Shown: positions 7,401 to 15,432 of the stretch, in pieces | Position numbering within the stretch: the stretch's first letter is position 1 | Layout of the letters: every line of letters begins with the position of its first letter | Assembly (NCBI GenBank): GCA_004557075.1 | Contig: SFEX01000002.1 | Span: 1-64,000, forward strand | Length of the DNA stretch: 64,000 nt | Source: Clostridiales bacterium | GTDB taxonomy: Bacteria; Bacillota; Clostridia; Oscillospirales; Oscillospiraceae | Reading direction: 5' to 3' | Position numbers and translations under genes: made by a program | Notes under the pieces: model-generated | Seen by the model: only the letters and a program-made list of their open reading frames with translations | Databases searched by the model: none | Told to the model about the DNA's origin: nothing

Positions 7401-8699
7401 ATGAAATACATTATATACACTCTTGGCTGCAAGGTCAACCAGTATGAGACGCAGGCCATCGAAACTCTGCTCGGCGAGCACGGCCACAGAGCCTGCGCGG
7501 CGGGGGAAACGGCAGATGCCGTTATCGTCAACACCTGCGCCGTGACCGCCGAGGCAGGGCGCAAATCGCGTCAGGCGATACACAGGCTGCGTGAGGAGAA
7601 CCCAAACGCTATCGTGGCGGTATCCGGCTGCTACTCCCAGCTAAGCCCAGACACTGCCGAGAAGCTTGGTGCGGATATCATTTACGGCACTGCCGACAGG
7701 GTAAAGCTCGTCGAGGCCATTGAGAGAGCCGTGCAGACCGGCGAGGGCGGGCAAAGCATGGACAAGCCATTTGAGCGACGCATATTTGAGGAGCTGCCCG
7801 CCGGGGCAGTATCCGGCCACACGCGGGCGCTGCTTAAAATTCAGGACGGCTGCGTAAATTTCTGTACCTACTGCATCATTCCCTACACCCGGGGCAGAGT
7901 GAGAAGCCTGCCGCCGGAGATCGCTGCCAAGCAGGCATCCGAGCTTGAAAAAAAGGGGTACAGGGAGCTTGTCATAACCGGCATTGAAATAGCGTCCTAC
8001 GGCGTTGATTTAGAGGGAAAGCCCGATCTTGCCGACGTTGTGACCGAAATAGCCACGGCCGCGCCAAACCTGCGTCTGCGTCTCGGTTCGCTTGAGCCGA
8101 GCATAATCGACGAGCGCTTTTGCGCCCGCCTTGCCGAATGCGGCAGCGTTTGCAGGCATTTTCATTTGTCCCTGCAATCGGGCTGTGATGAGACGCTCAA
8201 GGCGATGAACAGAAAATACGACACGGCGAGATTTTTCAAGGCCGTCGAGCTTCTGCGCCGCTATTTCCCCGGCTGCGGCCTGACCTGCGACGTTATCGTC
8301 GGCTTCCCCGGCGAGAGCGAGGAAAATCAGCAAAGCACGCTGGCATTTCTTGAAAAGGTCGGCTTCTCCGACGCGCATATTTTCCCGTATTCACGCCGTC
8401 CCGGCACCCCGGCGGACAAAATGGAAAATCAGCTCGACCGCGCGACCAAGGCAAAGCGCGCAAAGCAGGCCAAGGCTGTGGCGGAAAGGACGCGGACGGC
8501 ATATCTTGAAAGTGCCGTCGGGACGACGCTCCCGGTGCTCTTTGAGACCGAGGAAAACGGCGCTTGGCAGGGGCACAGCGACACCTATGTTCTCGTGCGC
8601 GCCGAGGGCGAGAATCTGCGCGGCGAGCTGAGAGACGTTTATATAACGGGTGTTTCCGGGGAAATACTCGTTGGAAAAATAATTGACAGTGCCAAATAA
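7401..8699 (+). CDS. mtaB: tRNA t6A37 methylthiotransferase MtaB
   Basis: A 432-residue radical-SAM enzyme that converts t6A37 to ms2t6A in tRNAs reading ANN codons. It opens with TLGCKVNQYETQ, the MtaB signature of the UPF0004 domain, whose three cysteines (Cys10, one in VNTCAV, one in VSGCYS) bind the auxiliary cluster. The radical-SAM CX3CX2C is GCVNFCTYCIIPYTRGRVRS near residue 150, and a TRAM domain closes the protein. GGGAG lies 10 nt before ATG. It shares a 29-nt intergenic gap with a divergent cysteine desulfurase. The promoter of serC overlaps its last codons. Confidence 0.95.
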   Translation: MKYIIYTLGCKVNQYETQAIETLLGEHGHRACAAGETADAVIVNTCAVTAEAGRKSRQAIHRLREENPNAIVAVSGCYSQLSPDTAEKLGADIIYGTADRVKLVEAIERAVQTGEGGQSMDKPFERRIFEELPAGAVSGHTRALLKIQDGCVNFCTYCIIPYTRGRVRSLPPEIAAKQASELEKKGYRELVITGIEIASYGVDLEGKPDLADVVTEIATAAPNLRLRLGSLEPSIIDERFCARLAECGSVCRHFHLSLQSGCDETLKAMNRKYDTARFFKAVELLRRYFPGCGLTCDVIVGFPGESEENQQSTLAFLEKVGFSDAHIFPYSRRPGTPADKMENQLDRATKAKRAKQAKAVAERTRTAYLESAVGTTLPVLFETEENGAWQGHSDTYVLVRAEGENLRGELRDVYITGVSGEILVGKIIDSAK

Positions 8700-8711
8700 G
8701 TAAACTATAAT
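8683..8711 (+). promoter_or_regulatory. Promoter of serC-serA
   Basis: TTGACA 8683-8688, 17 nt, TATAAT 8706-8711: a perfect sigma-A consensus. The -35 lies within the last codons of mtaB. Transcription would start near 8718, about 30 nt before serC. Confidence 0.85.
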
Positions 8712-8749
8712 AAAATTTTAGCGACATCATAATGAAGGGAGTGCTCATC

Positions 8750-9835
8750 ATGTCGAGAGAAAAGGTCTATAATTTTTCTGCGGGGCCGTCCATGATGCCG
8801 GAGTCTGTGCTGCAAAAAGCCGGCGCGGAGATAATGGACTATAAGGGCAGCGGCATGTCCGTTATGGAGATGAGCCACCGAAGTAGTATATTCGCGGATA
8901 TATTCAGCGAGACAAAGGCAAAGCTCAGGCGCGCGCTCAAGGTTCCCGACAGTCATGAAATACTGTTCCTGCAAGGCGGCGCGACCTTGCAATTTGCGGC
9001 GATACCCATGAATCTAATGGGTAAGCCCGGTTGCGCCGACTACGCAGTTACGGGCAATTTCTCCACGCTCGCTGCAAAGGAAGCCGCAAAATACGGCAGG
9101 GTCAATATCGCCTGCGACAGCTCCGATAAAGGCCACAGTTATATCCCCAAAGAGCTCAGCCTGAGCGAGGACGCAAGCTATTTTTACTACTGCGCGAACA
9201 ACACCATTTACGGCACCGAATGGAAGCATATTCCCGACGTGGGCGACAGAACGCTTGTGTGTGATATGTCCTCAAATATCATCTCAAAGCCAGTGGACGT
9301 TGCAAAATACGGGCTTATCTACGCGGGCGCGCAGAAGAATATGGCTCCGGCGGGGCTTACGGTCATTATTATCGACAAGGCCCTTGCGGGCAGGGAGCTT
9401 CCCATATGCCCGAGCGTCATGAGCTATGCCACGCTCATTGAAAAGGACAGTATGCTGAACACACCGCCCTGCTGGTGTATATATATGCTGGTGCTTATGC
9501 TTGACTGGCTTGAGAGCATAGGCGGCGTTGAAGAAATGGAAAAGCTCAAGTCTTATCGCGCAAAGCTGCTGTACGATCAGCTTGACGAGAGCCGTCTGTT
9601 TATCCCCCATGCGCAGCCGGATTCGCGCAGCGATATGAACGTCACCTTCCGTACAGGCTCCGATGAGCTTGACGCGCGGTTTATAAAAGGCGCATCAGAG
9701 CGCGGTCTGCTGAATCTTAAAGGCCACAGGCTTACCGGCGGGATGAGAGCGTCGCTTTATAACGCAATGCCGGTCGAGGGCGTAGAAGCGCTCATAGATT
9801 ATATGAAAGAATTTGAGGTCAGGCACAATGTTTAA
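8750..9835 (+). CDS. serC: Phosphoserine aminotransferase SerC
   Basis: A 361-residue class V aminotransferase that makes O-phosphoserine from 3-phosphohydroxypyruvate and glutamate in serine biosynthesis. Visible: YNFSAGPSMMPESVL at the N-terminus, HRSSIF, the substrate loop QGGATLQFAAIPMNL, the PLP lysine in YAGAQKNMAPAG near residue 190, and the C-terminal LKGHRLTGGMRASLYNA. ATG 8750 follows AAGGGAG by 8 nt; the earlier in-frame ATG at 8732 lies before that site. The stop overlaps serA by 8 nt, so the two serine genes form an operon driven by the strong promoter at 8683. Confidence 0.95.
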   Translation: MSREKVYNFSAGPSMMPESVLQKAGAEIMDYKGSGMSVMEMSHRSSIFADIFSETKAKLRRALKVPDSHEILFLQGGATLQFAAIPMNLMGKPGCADYAVTGNFSTLAAKEAAKYGRVNIACDSSDKGHSYIPKELSLSEDASYFYYCANNTIYGTEWKHIPDVGDRTLVCDMSSNIISKPVDVAKYGLIYAGAQKNMAPAGLTVIIIDKALAGRELPICPSVMSYATLIEKDSMLNTPPCWCIYMLVLMLDWLESIGGVEEMEKLKSYRAKLLYDQLDESRLFIPHAQPDSRSDMNVTFRTGSDELDARFIKGASERGLLNLKGHRLTGGMRASLYNAMPVEGVEALIDYMKEFEVRHNV

Positions 9836-10991
9836 TATAAAGATAATGAACAAAATTTCGCCTGTGGGTCTGGATAAGCTGAAGACCATGGGCTGCGCCG
9901 TCGGGGAGGACGTGGAAAATCCCGACGGAATTATAGTCCGCAGTGCCGATATGCACGGCTTTGAGCCGAACAGTGAGCTTCTCGGCGTCGCGCGGGCGGG
10001 AGCGGGCTATAACAACATCCCGATAGAGCGCTATGCCGAGCACGGCATAGTTGTGTTCAACAGCCCCGGAGCAAACGCGGAGGCTGTCAAGGAGCAGACC
10101 CTGTGCTCTCTCGTCATGGCCTCCCGAGACGTTATAGGCAGCATCGAGTGGGTGAAGAGCATCGCAGACTGCGGCGAGAGGATACCCGCAATGGTGGAGA
10201 AGGGCAAATCCGACTTTGCAGGCCCGGAGCTCATGGGCAAGACCATAGGCGTGCTTGGCTTGGGCGCCACGGGAGCGCTGGTCGCCAACGCCTGCCTTGC
10301 GATGGATATGAACGTCATCGGCTACGACCCGTTTATGTCCGTGGATGCGGCGTGGCGGCTTTCAAAGGAGGTCGAGCGCGGCGAGGAGCTGAGCGAGATA
10401 TTCCGTCGCTGCGACTATATCAGCATAAATATTCCGTATAACGAAAACACGCACCATATGATAGACGAAACCGCATTTTCACTTATGCGCCCGGGGGTGC
10501 GCATAATAAACGAGTCGCGCGCGGAGGTCGTTGACGACGACGCGATGTTAGCCGCGCTTGCCAGCGGTAAGGTCGCAAAGTATGTCACCGATTTTCCGAA
10601 CGAGAAGATACTGCGCGGCAAAAACGTTATCGCTCTGCCGCATCTCGGCGCCTGCACGCCGGAGAGCGAGGACAGATGCGCGGAAATGGCGGCTCGCCAG
10701 CTCTATGAGTACCTGAAAAACGGCAATATCACAAACTCTGTCAATCTGCCGTCGGCGAGGCTTGAGCGCATGGGCGTCTGCCGCCTGTGCGTTATCCACC
10801 ACAATGTGCCGGGCATGATAAACCGCATACTTGACCTCATAACCGAGAAGAATATAAATATCGAGCATATGATAAACAAGCCGCGCGGCAAATACGCCTA
10901 CACCATCATCGACCTCAACGACGAGATATGGGAGGATACGGCCGATACCATCCGCCGCATGGACGATGTTTTAAGAGTAAGGGTTCTTTAA
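9828..10991 (+). CDS. serA: D-3-phosphoglycerate dehydrogenase SerA
   Basis: A 387-residue NAD-dependent enzyme for the first step of serine synthesis. Rossmann motif GVLGLGATGALVANA is near residue 141; catalytic Arg is in INESRAEVVDDD, Glu in DFPNEKIL and His in LPHLGACTPESE. A C-terminal ACT domain of about 70 residues (CRLCVIHHNVPGMINRILDLI) suggests feedback by serine. There is no intervening domain, so it is the short form. ATG 9828 lies within the end of serC (8-nt overlap), giving translational coupling. Confidence 0.95.
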   Translation: MFNIKIMNKISPVGLDKLKTMGCAVGEDVENPDGIIVRSADMHGFEPNSELLGVARAGAGYNNIPIERYAEHGIVVFNSPGANAEAVKEQTLCSLVMASRDVIGSIEWVKSIADCGERIPAMVEKGKSDFAGPELMGKTIGVLGLGATGALVANACLAMDMNVIGYDPFMSVDAAWRLSKEVERGEELSEIFRRCDYISINIPYNENTHHMIDETAFSLMRPGVRIINESRAEVVDDDAMLAALASGKVAKYVTDFPNEKILRGKNVIALPHLGACTPESEDRCAEMAARQLYEYLKNGNITNSVNLPSARLERMGVCRLCVIHHNVPGMINRILDLITEKNINIEHMINKPRGKYAYTIIDLNDEIWEDTADTIRRMDDVLRVRVL

Positions 10992-11003
10992 AATTAAACA
11001 GAA

Positions 11004-11032
11004 AGAGAGCAGAGCATTAGGCACTGCTCTCT
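11004..11032 (+). terminator. Hairpin after serA
   Basis: AGAGAGCAG / CTGCTCTCT stem with an inner GCxxAGGC loop. The following sequence ATTTAC is only weakly T-rich, so termination strength is uncertain. Confidence 0.6.
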
Positions 11033-11116
11033 ATTTACAAAAAGTCTTTATCTATAAAAATCTTGTGTGATATATTGGGATCAGATGATAGAATTTGCCG
11101 GAAGGAGCCGAATAGA

Positions 11117-11971
11117 ATGAAAAAGATAGCAAGCCTTTCCCTGACGCTGCTGCTGGCGCTTACACTCTGCGCCTGCGGGAATAATGAAACGGTAGAGCCC
11201 GACCCCACTCCGGAGCCGACAGAGGAGCTTCATATCTACACCGCCGAGGAAGGAACGCTAATAAGAGAGGTCTGGTATAATCCCAACGGCCTGAAGTTTA
11301 ACACCGTCATTTACGAGTATGACGGCTACGGTCAGGTCATAAAGGAGCTGACCTTCGGCATAAATAACGCGCCCGTGAGCTATAAGGAATACACAAGAGA
11401 CGCAGGCGGCGCAGTAAGCAGCATGACAAGCTATGTCGCCGAGGACGCGGAGAACTATTCCGAGGAATATAAGGTGCTTTATGAATACGGCGAAACGGGA
11501 CTGAAGCTCAACGAGACAAGGAAGGTCGGAGACGTTACAGCGTCTGTGACCGCCTATGAGTACGAGGGCGAAAAACTTACAAGCGAGAAGCATTACGAGG
11601 GCGAGAGCGAGCTGATCGCGGAATATACCTACGAATATGACGACAAGGGTAACATGATAAGCTGCACCCGTCAGGACTATATGGAGGGCGAATCTACAAG
11701 AGACGCTTATACCTATGACGCCGACGGCAGGCTGATCGGAAAGATAAGCTATAACGGCGACGAGATCACGAGCCGCACAGAGTATACCTACGACGACAAG
11801 GGCAACGAGACAAAGTGCAGCGTGTATACCTCCGGCGGCGAGCTTGTCAGCAGCACGAAGAACGAATACAGTTATGACGATCCGGGAAATATAACAAAAT
11901 GCGTCCGCACCCAGACCGACGGCGCTCAGGGCACGACTATTGAGTACATTTGGGAGTACAGTAAGGGATAA
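11117..11971 (+). CDS. Lipoprotein with YD/RHS-like repeats
   Basis: A 284-residue exported lipoprotein. Residues 1-21 are a type II signal peptide with the lipobox ending LCAC, followed by an acidic Pro/Glu/Thr linker. The body is a row of beta-repeats of the YD type: YEYDGYGQVIKE, YTYEYDDKGNMIS, YTYDADGRLIGKISY, YTYDDKGNETKC, YSYDDPGNITKC. Such repeats form beta-hairpins that may wrap or bind ligands; no toxin or core domain follows, so it is not an RHS toxin. GAAGGAGCC precedes ATG 11117. It appears to stand alone between serA and the next cluster. Confidence 0.8.
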   Translation: MKKIASLSLTLLLALTLCACGNNETVEPDPTPEPTEELHIYTAEEGTLIREVWYNPNGLKFNTVIYEYDGYGQVIKELTFGINNAPVSYKEYTRDAGGAVSSMTSYVAEDAENYSEEYKVLYEYGETGLKLNETRKVGDVTASVTAYEYEGEKLTSEKHYEGESELIAEYTYEYDDKGNMISCTRQDYMEGESTRDAYTYDADGRLIGKISYNGDEITSRTEYTYDDKGNETKCSVYTSGGELVSSTKNEYSYDDPGNITKCVRTQTDGAQGTTIEYIWEYSKG

Positions 11972-11993
11972 GGATTAGTTTATTCACAATTTC

Positions 11994-12023
11994 TTGATAT
12001 ATTATTGAAAAAGTTGTGATAAT
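11994..12023 (+). promoter_or_regulatory. Likely promoter of the cysteine-rich cluster
   Basis: TTGATA 11994-11999, 18-nt spacer, GATAAT 12018-12023 in very AT-rich DNA, about 45 nt before the zinc-ribbon membrane gene. Confidence 0.5.
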
Positions 12024-12070
12024 ATTTATTATTGACGTAAATTTCATGCTTTCTTCCAAGGTGATATTTG

Positions 12071-12478
12071 ATGAGAGAGAAAATTGCACGCTTCATGGCG
12101 GGACGATACGGCACGGATCAACTTAATAAATTTCTGTCCATAGTCAGCTTGGTGCTGATGATCGCGGCCATTGTATTTAACGGCACGAGATTTTCACAGC
12201 TTCTGTGGATGATCGCGTTTGTGCTGCTTGTCCTGGTGTACGTGCGTATGCTGTCGCGCAATATCTATAAACGCAGCGATGAGAACAATCGCTTTCTGCG
12301 CCTGCGCTACAGCGTCAGCAGCAAACTGAGAATGGTGCGCGAGCGCTGGGTGCAGCGCAAGGACTATAAGTTTTTCACCTGTCCGGCCTGCCACACGACG
12401 CTCAGAGTCCCCAGACACAAGGGCAAAATAAATATCGTCTGCCGCAAGTGCGGCAACTCATTCCGGGGCAAGACCTGA
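12071..12478 (+). CDS. Membrane protein with C-terminal zinc ribbon
   Basis: A 135-residue protein. Two adjacent membrane helices span about residues 18-62. After a basic linker, residues 100-127 hold two CxxC knuckles (FTCPACHTTLRVP and VCRKCGNSF), a rubredoxin/zinc-ribbon type site that should lie in the cytosol. No enzyme motif is present. It may recruit a cytosolic partner to the membrane (inference). ATG 12071 follows AAGGTGA by 6-7 nt. It is one nt away from the DUF5685 gene and clearly in its operon. Confidence 0.65.
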   Translation: MREKIARFMAGRYGTDQLNKFLSIVSLVLMIAAIVFNGTRFSQLLWMIAFVLLVLVYVRMLSRNIYKRSDENNRFLRLRYSVSSKLRMVRERWVQRKDYKFFTCPACHTTLRVPRHKGKINIVCRKCGNSFRGKT

Positions 12479-12479
12479 T

Positions 12480-13301
12480 ATGTTCGGCTTCGTAACGGCG
12501 AACCTCGACCGGCTGGATGATGCGCAGCGCGAGAGGTACAAGGCCTGCTACTGCGGACTCTGCCGCAGCCTGAAGGAGCGCTACGGCAGCCTTGCGAGGA
12601 TGACCCTGACCTATGACATGACCTTCCTCGTTCTCGTGCTCGGCTCGCTGTATGAGCCGGTGGAGCTGCATGGGCAGATGCTCTGTCCCGCGCATCCCCT
12701 GAAACAGAGAAAATTCTGGCAGTCGTCCGTTACAGATTACGCCGCCGACATGAATATCGCGCTGGCATATCTCAACTGCATCGACGATTGGAAGGATGAC
12801 CTGAGCCTCACAGCGCTGGCAGAGTCAAAGCTCATGAAAAGTCAATACGAGAGGATATGCGAGACTTATCCGAGACAGTGCGGAGTTATAAAAAGCTCCA
12901 TGTCGGCGCTTAAAAGTATCGAGGAGCGCTGGGATCGAAGCCCCGACGCGGCGGCTGAGGCATTCGGAAGGATCATGGCGGAGCTTTTCGTGCTGAAAGA
13001 GGATCGCTGGAGCGATCTTCTGCACACCTTCGGCATGGCTCTCGGAGAATTTATATATGTTATGGACGCTTGTATTGACCTGAAAGATGATAAGCGTTAT
13101 TATAAGTACAATCCCTTTGTACACCTGTACGGACGCATTGACGAGGAGAGCAGCTTCAGAGCTATCTTGGAGATGCTGCTTGCCGACTGCGTAAGGAGCT
13201 TTGAGGCTCTGCCGCTGGTGCAGGATACGGAGCTTATAAAAAATATACTGTGCAGCGGCGTTTGGATAAAATTTAACCGCCATTATGCAATTACAAGTTA
13301 A
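12480..13301 (+). CDS. DUF5685 family protein
   Basis: A 273-residue protein recognised by its start: [12 protein letters not shown] followed by a cysteine-rich [17 protein letters not shown] and the aromatic-rich [10 protein letters not shown]. The rest is helical, with further Cys, His and Asp residues ([21 protein letters not shown]) arranged as in all-helical metal-binding or isoprenoid-synthase-like folds. Its activity is unknown. ATG 12480 begins one base after the upstream stop, so translation is probably coupled. The neighbouring J-domain protein also has a cysteine-rich stretch, which suggests a shared metal or redox role (inference). Confidence 0.8.
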   Translation: MFGFVTANLDRLDDAQRERYKACYCGLCRSLKERYGSLARMTLTYDMTFLVLVLGSLYEPVELHGQMLCPAHPLKQRKFWQSSVTDYAADMNIALAYLNCIDDWKDDLSLTALAESKLMKSQYERICETYPRQCGVIKSSMSALKSIEERWDRSPDAAAEAFGRIMAELFVLKEDRWSDLLHTFGMALGEFIYVMDACIDLKDDKRYYKYNPFVHLYGRIDEESSFRAILEMLLADCVRSFEALPLVQDTELIKNILCSGVWIKFNRHYAITS

Positions 13302-13315
13302 AGGAGCAGTGCCGA

Positions 13316-13960
13316 ATGGTACAGGACCCCTATGAAGTCCTCGGCGTCTCAAGGGACGCCACGGATGAAGAGATTAAAAAAGCCTATCGCGAGCTGGCGA
13401 AGAAGTATCACCCCGACCGCAACCCCAACGACCCGGAAGCGGCACGCAAAATGAACGAGATAAACGCAGCCTATGACCAGATCAAAAACGGCGGAGCGCA
13501 AAGTCAGCAGGGCGGCTACGGCGGTTATGGAAATTACGGCGGCTTTGGTGGCTTTGGCGGTGGTTTCGGAGGCTTTGGCGGAGCAAGAGAGCAGCCGCAG
13601 GAGCGGGCCGAGTGCCGCGCGGCGGTAAACTACATACGCAACGGCAGATATGCCGAGGCGCTCACGGCTCTGTCGCAGGTTCCGCTGCCCGAGCGTGACG
13701 GGCGCTGGTACTATTTAAACGCGGTTGCCAATATGTACGCAGGCAATAAGATTGCCGCGCTTGACAGCGCAAAGCGCGCCGTGGAGATAGACCCCGACAA
13801 TGCCGAGTACCGCCAGCTCCTTAACCGGATAGAGAATAATGGACAGTATTATCAGACCTACAGCGGGAACTACAACAATTCCTGCTGCGTATGCGACGAC
13901 TGCTGCAGCACATATCTCTGCTTCTCCTGCCTGACACCATGGGGCGGGTGCTGCTGCTGA
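13316..13960 (+). CDS. J-domain protein with TPR and Cys-rich tail
   Basis: A 214-residue DnaJ-type co-chaperone. Residues 4-60 are a J domain with the HPD motif ([11 protein letters not shown]) that stimulates DnaK ATPase. Residues 64-92 are a Gly/Tyr/Phe-rich linker of GGF and GGY repeats. Residues 100-165 form one or two TPR-like helices ([28 protein letters not shown]). The last 35 residues carry many cysteines ([18 protein letters not shown]). The classical DnaJ zinc-finger and C-terminal domains are absent, so it is a specialised J protein. It follows DUF5685 by 14 nt. Confidence 0.85.
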   Translation: MVQDPYEVLGVSRDATDEEIKKAYRELAKKYHPDRNPNDPEAARKMNEINAAYDQIKNGGAQSQQGGYGGYGNYGGFGGFGGGFGGFGGAREQPQERAECRAAVNYIRNGRYAEALTALSQVPLPERDGRWYYLNAVANMYAGNKIAALDSAKRAVEIDPDNAEYRQLLNRIENNGQYYQTYSGNYNNSCCVCDDCCSTYLCFSCLTPWGGCCC

Positions 13961-13977
13961 AAATTATAGAATAACGC

Positions 13978-14020
13978 TCAAGGACGACGATTCATTGTGA
14001 AGCCGCCGTCCTTGAATTTT
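13978..14020 (+). terminator. Terminator between convergent genes
   Basis: TCAAGGACG / CGTCCTTGA stem with an 20-nt loop and ATTTTTAT after it. Serves the J-protein operon; the convergent ATPase ends at its edge. Confidence 0.75.
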
Positions 14021-15069
14021 TATCCGAATATGCGCTCGATCTCGCTGGCGCAAAATGCATTCAGCGCATCAAAATCAACATTGGGATTATAGGTCTTTTC
14101 AAGCAGGTCGTGGTATTCCTTTGCCCTTTTAAGCCAGCCTATGCCCTCCGCAATAAGCGCGCTGTAGAGCTTCTCGGCATTTTTAAGCTCCGTCCGGTGC
14201 TCCCTGAGAGTATCAGCGGGAATAAGAGCGTCCAGCCGTATATGCCGCCACGGCTTTTTTATCTCCATGGCCGAAGCCGACACAAAGCCCAGCCCGTATT
14301 CCGGCAGCAGCACAGCGTCCAGCCGCTCGGGATACAGCGGAGCGGGGCACAGAACTACCTCAGCGCAGCGGCTGCATGCCATATCGGCGATTTCTTTAAG
14401 ATAAATATCCGCAAGAGCGCAGCGGTCATCGAGCAGATAAATTCGTTTACATAATTCTTGAACGCTCTCTGTCAAACAAACCTCGCCCTTGCAGCTTATG
14501 CAGCGGATAAAGCGGCGGCGCACACGCCCGCCCGCCGACAGGCTCTTTAATGAGCCAAGCTCTCGCGTGAGGGCACTTCGAGCCTTATTCCTAACTTTAT
14601 CAAGGGTTTTGCCGTCTATAAGCCCCGGTATCTCGGCTCTCTTTACGCTGCCTGCGGCGGAAAGATAAGAGTACGCGACCTTGTACATTGAGCGGTATTT
14701 GTCCGTGTATTCGCGTATATTTTCATTCGACGAGGGCTTGAAGAAAGAACCGAGGTCAACATAACAACTATCAAAACCGAAATACCGAGGCTCGGTGACG
14801 TGGGGCGCTGTTGCGTCGAGATACCCCACATGAAGCTCCGGTATGTAGACGCCGTCCAAAGAATCCGGGTCTCCCGAACAGACGAGGTATTCGACCTCCA
14901 TGCCCCTTGCCTCGGCGGCGGACGCGATCTTGCGCATGAAGCCGGATTTGCCGCCGCCTGGTCCGGCTTTTATCAGATGCAGAAAATCTCCCTCGGCGCT
15001 GCAAAACTCATCGTAAAGGGAATAGAAGCCCTGCGCGGAGTTTGCGCCGAGAAAATAGCTTATACTCAA
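14020..15069 (-). CDS. P-loop ATPase with internal duplication (PRK06851-like)
   Basis: A 349-residue protein of two related halves. Half one has a P-loop (AGPGGGKSG, residues 35-43) and, 20 residues on, VEYLVCSGDPDSLDGVYIPE with GYLDATAPH. Half two repeats the same order (AEVVLCPAPLYPERLDAVLLPE, GFVSASAM, residues 236-269), but its P-loop position reads FIRCISCKGEV and has lost the Gly-Lys-Ser/Thr. The layout is like the PRK06851 family of Firmicutes ATPases, whose substrate is unknown. The start is TTG 15069 (MSISYFLG); GGTGAG lies 6-7 nt upstream and no in-frame ATG fits. Confidence 0.7.
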   Translation of the reverse strand: MSISYFLGANSAQGFYSLYDEFCSAEGDFLHLIKAGPGGGKSGFMRKIASAAEARGMEVEYLVCSGDPDSLDGVYIPELHVGYLDATAPHVTEPRYFGFDSCYVDLGSFFKPSSNENIREYTDKYRSMYKVAYSYLSAAGSVKRAEIPGLIDGKTLDKVRNKARSALTRELGSLKSLSAGGRVRRRFIRCISCKGEVCLTESVQELCKRIYLLDDRCALADIYLKEIADMACSRCAEVVLCPAPLYPERLDAVLLPEYGLGFVSASAMEIKKPWRHIRLDALIPADTLREHRTELKNAEKLYSALIAEGIGWLKRAKEYHDLLEKTYNPNVDFDALNAFCASEIERIFG

Positions 15070-15101
15070 ATCATCTCACCTCGGCACATTTTATGCCGTG
15101 A

Positions 15102-15130
15102 TTGACAAAAAAGTGAGGGGATGTTAAAGT
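15102..15130 (+). promoter_or_regulatory. Promoter reading into the structured element
   Basis: TTGACA 15102-15107, 17 nt, TAAAGT 15125-15130 with TG two bases before the -10. Its start point would fall at the first bases of the inverted repeat at 15131. Confidence 0.55.
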
Positions 15131-15404
15131 CTAAGCATAAGGCGAGCATACGAACCCGTTTTTAAGCGGATATTGTCGGCACAGACTGCGTTTCGCTCAA
15201 TTACAAGGCGACAGCCTTCCTCAATCACGAAGCCTTGCCTGTACCAACACTCTCTCGCTTAAAAATCTTCGACCTCTGCAAATGGATTTTTGTTCTTTAT
15301 CAAGGCAGAGGACGCAGGAATACTGGCGTATTTCAAGGACGATAACGCAGAGAAAGGGCAAAAAGACTTTGCAGAGGCGAGTTCGTATACTCGTCTTATG
15401 CTTA
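15131..15404 (+). ncRNA. Structured three-way-junction element (RNA or MITE-like repeat)
   Basis: No gene is found in this 345-nt gap. Instead, nested inverted repeats define a closed architecture. Outer stem: 15132-15155 pairs with 15381-15404, 22 of 24 positions, one exception being a G-U pair. Inside it, arm one is closed by TTTTTAAGCG 15159-15168 with CGCTTAAAAA 15256-15265 (10 of 10), and arm two by CCTCTGCAAA 15273-15282 with TTTGCAGAGG 15368-15377 (10 of 10). The two arms are side by side, as in a three-way junction. A promoter ends exactly at the left edge, and the HAD phosphatase starts 28 nt past the right edge. It could be a folded leader RNA, a separate RNA, or a mobile inverted-repeat element. 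Confidence 0.55.
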
Positions 15405-15432
15405 AGTCGAGATTTTGAGACGAGGTGTTAAA

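Noticed and set aside
11117..11971. RHS/YD toxin
   Set aside because: Only short YD-like repeats on a lipoprotein; no core domain, toxin tip or immunity gene.
12480..13960. Considered whether the glycine-rich J protein and DUF5685 were a secreted or phage module
   Set aside because: No signal peptides, no phage genes, and J domain and spacing look like a resident operon.
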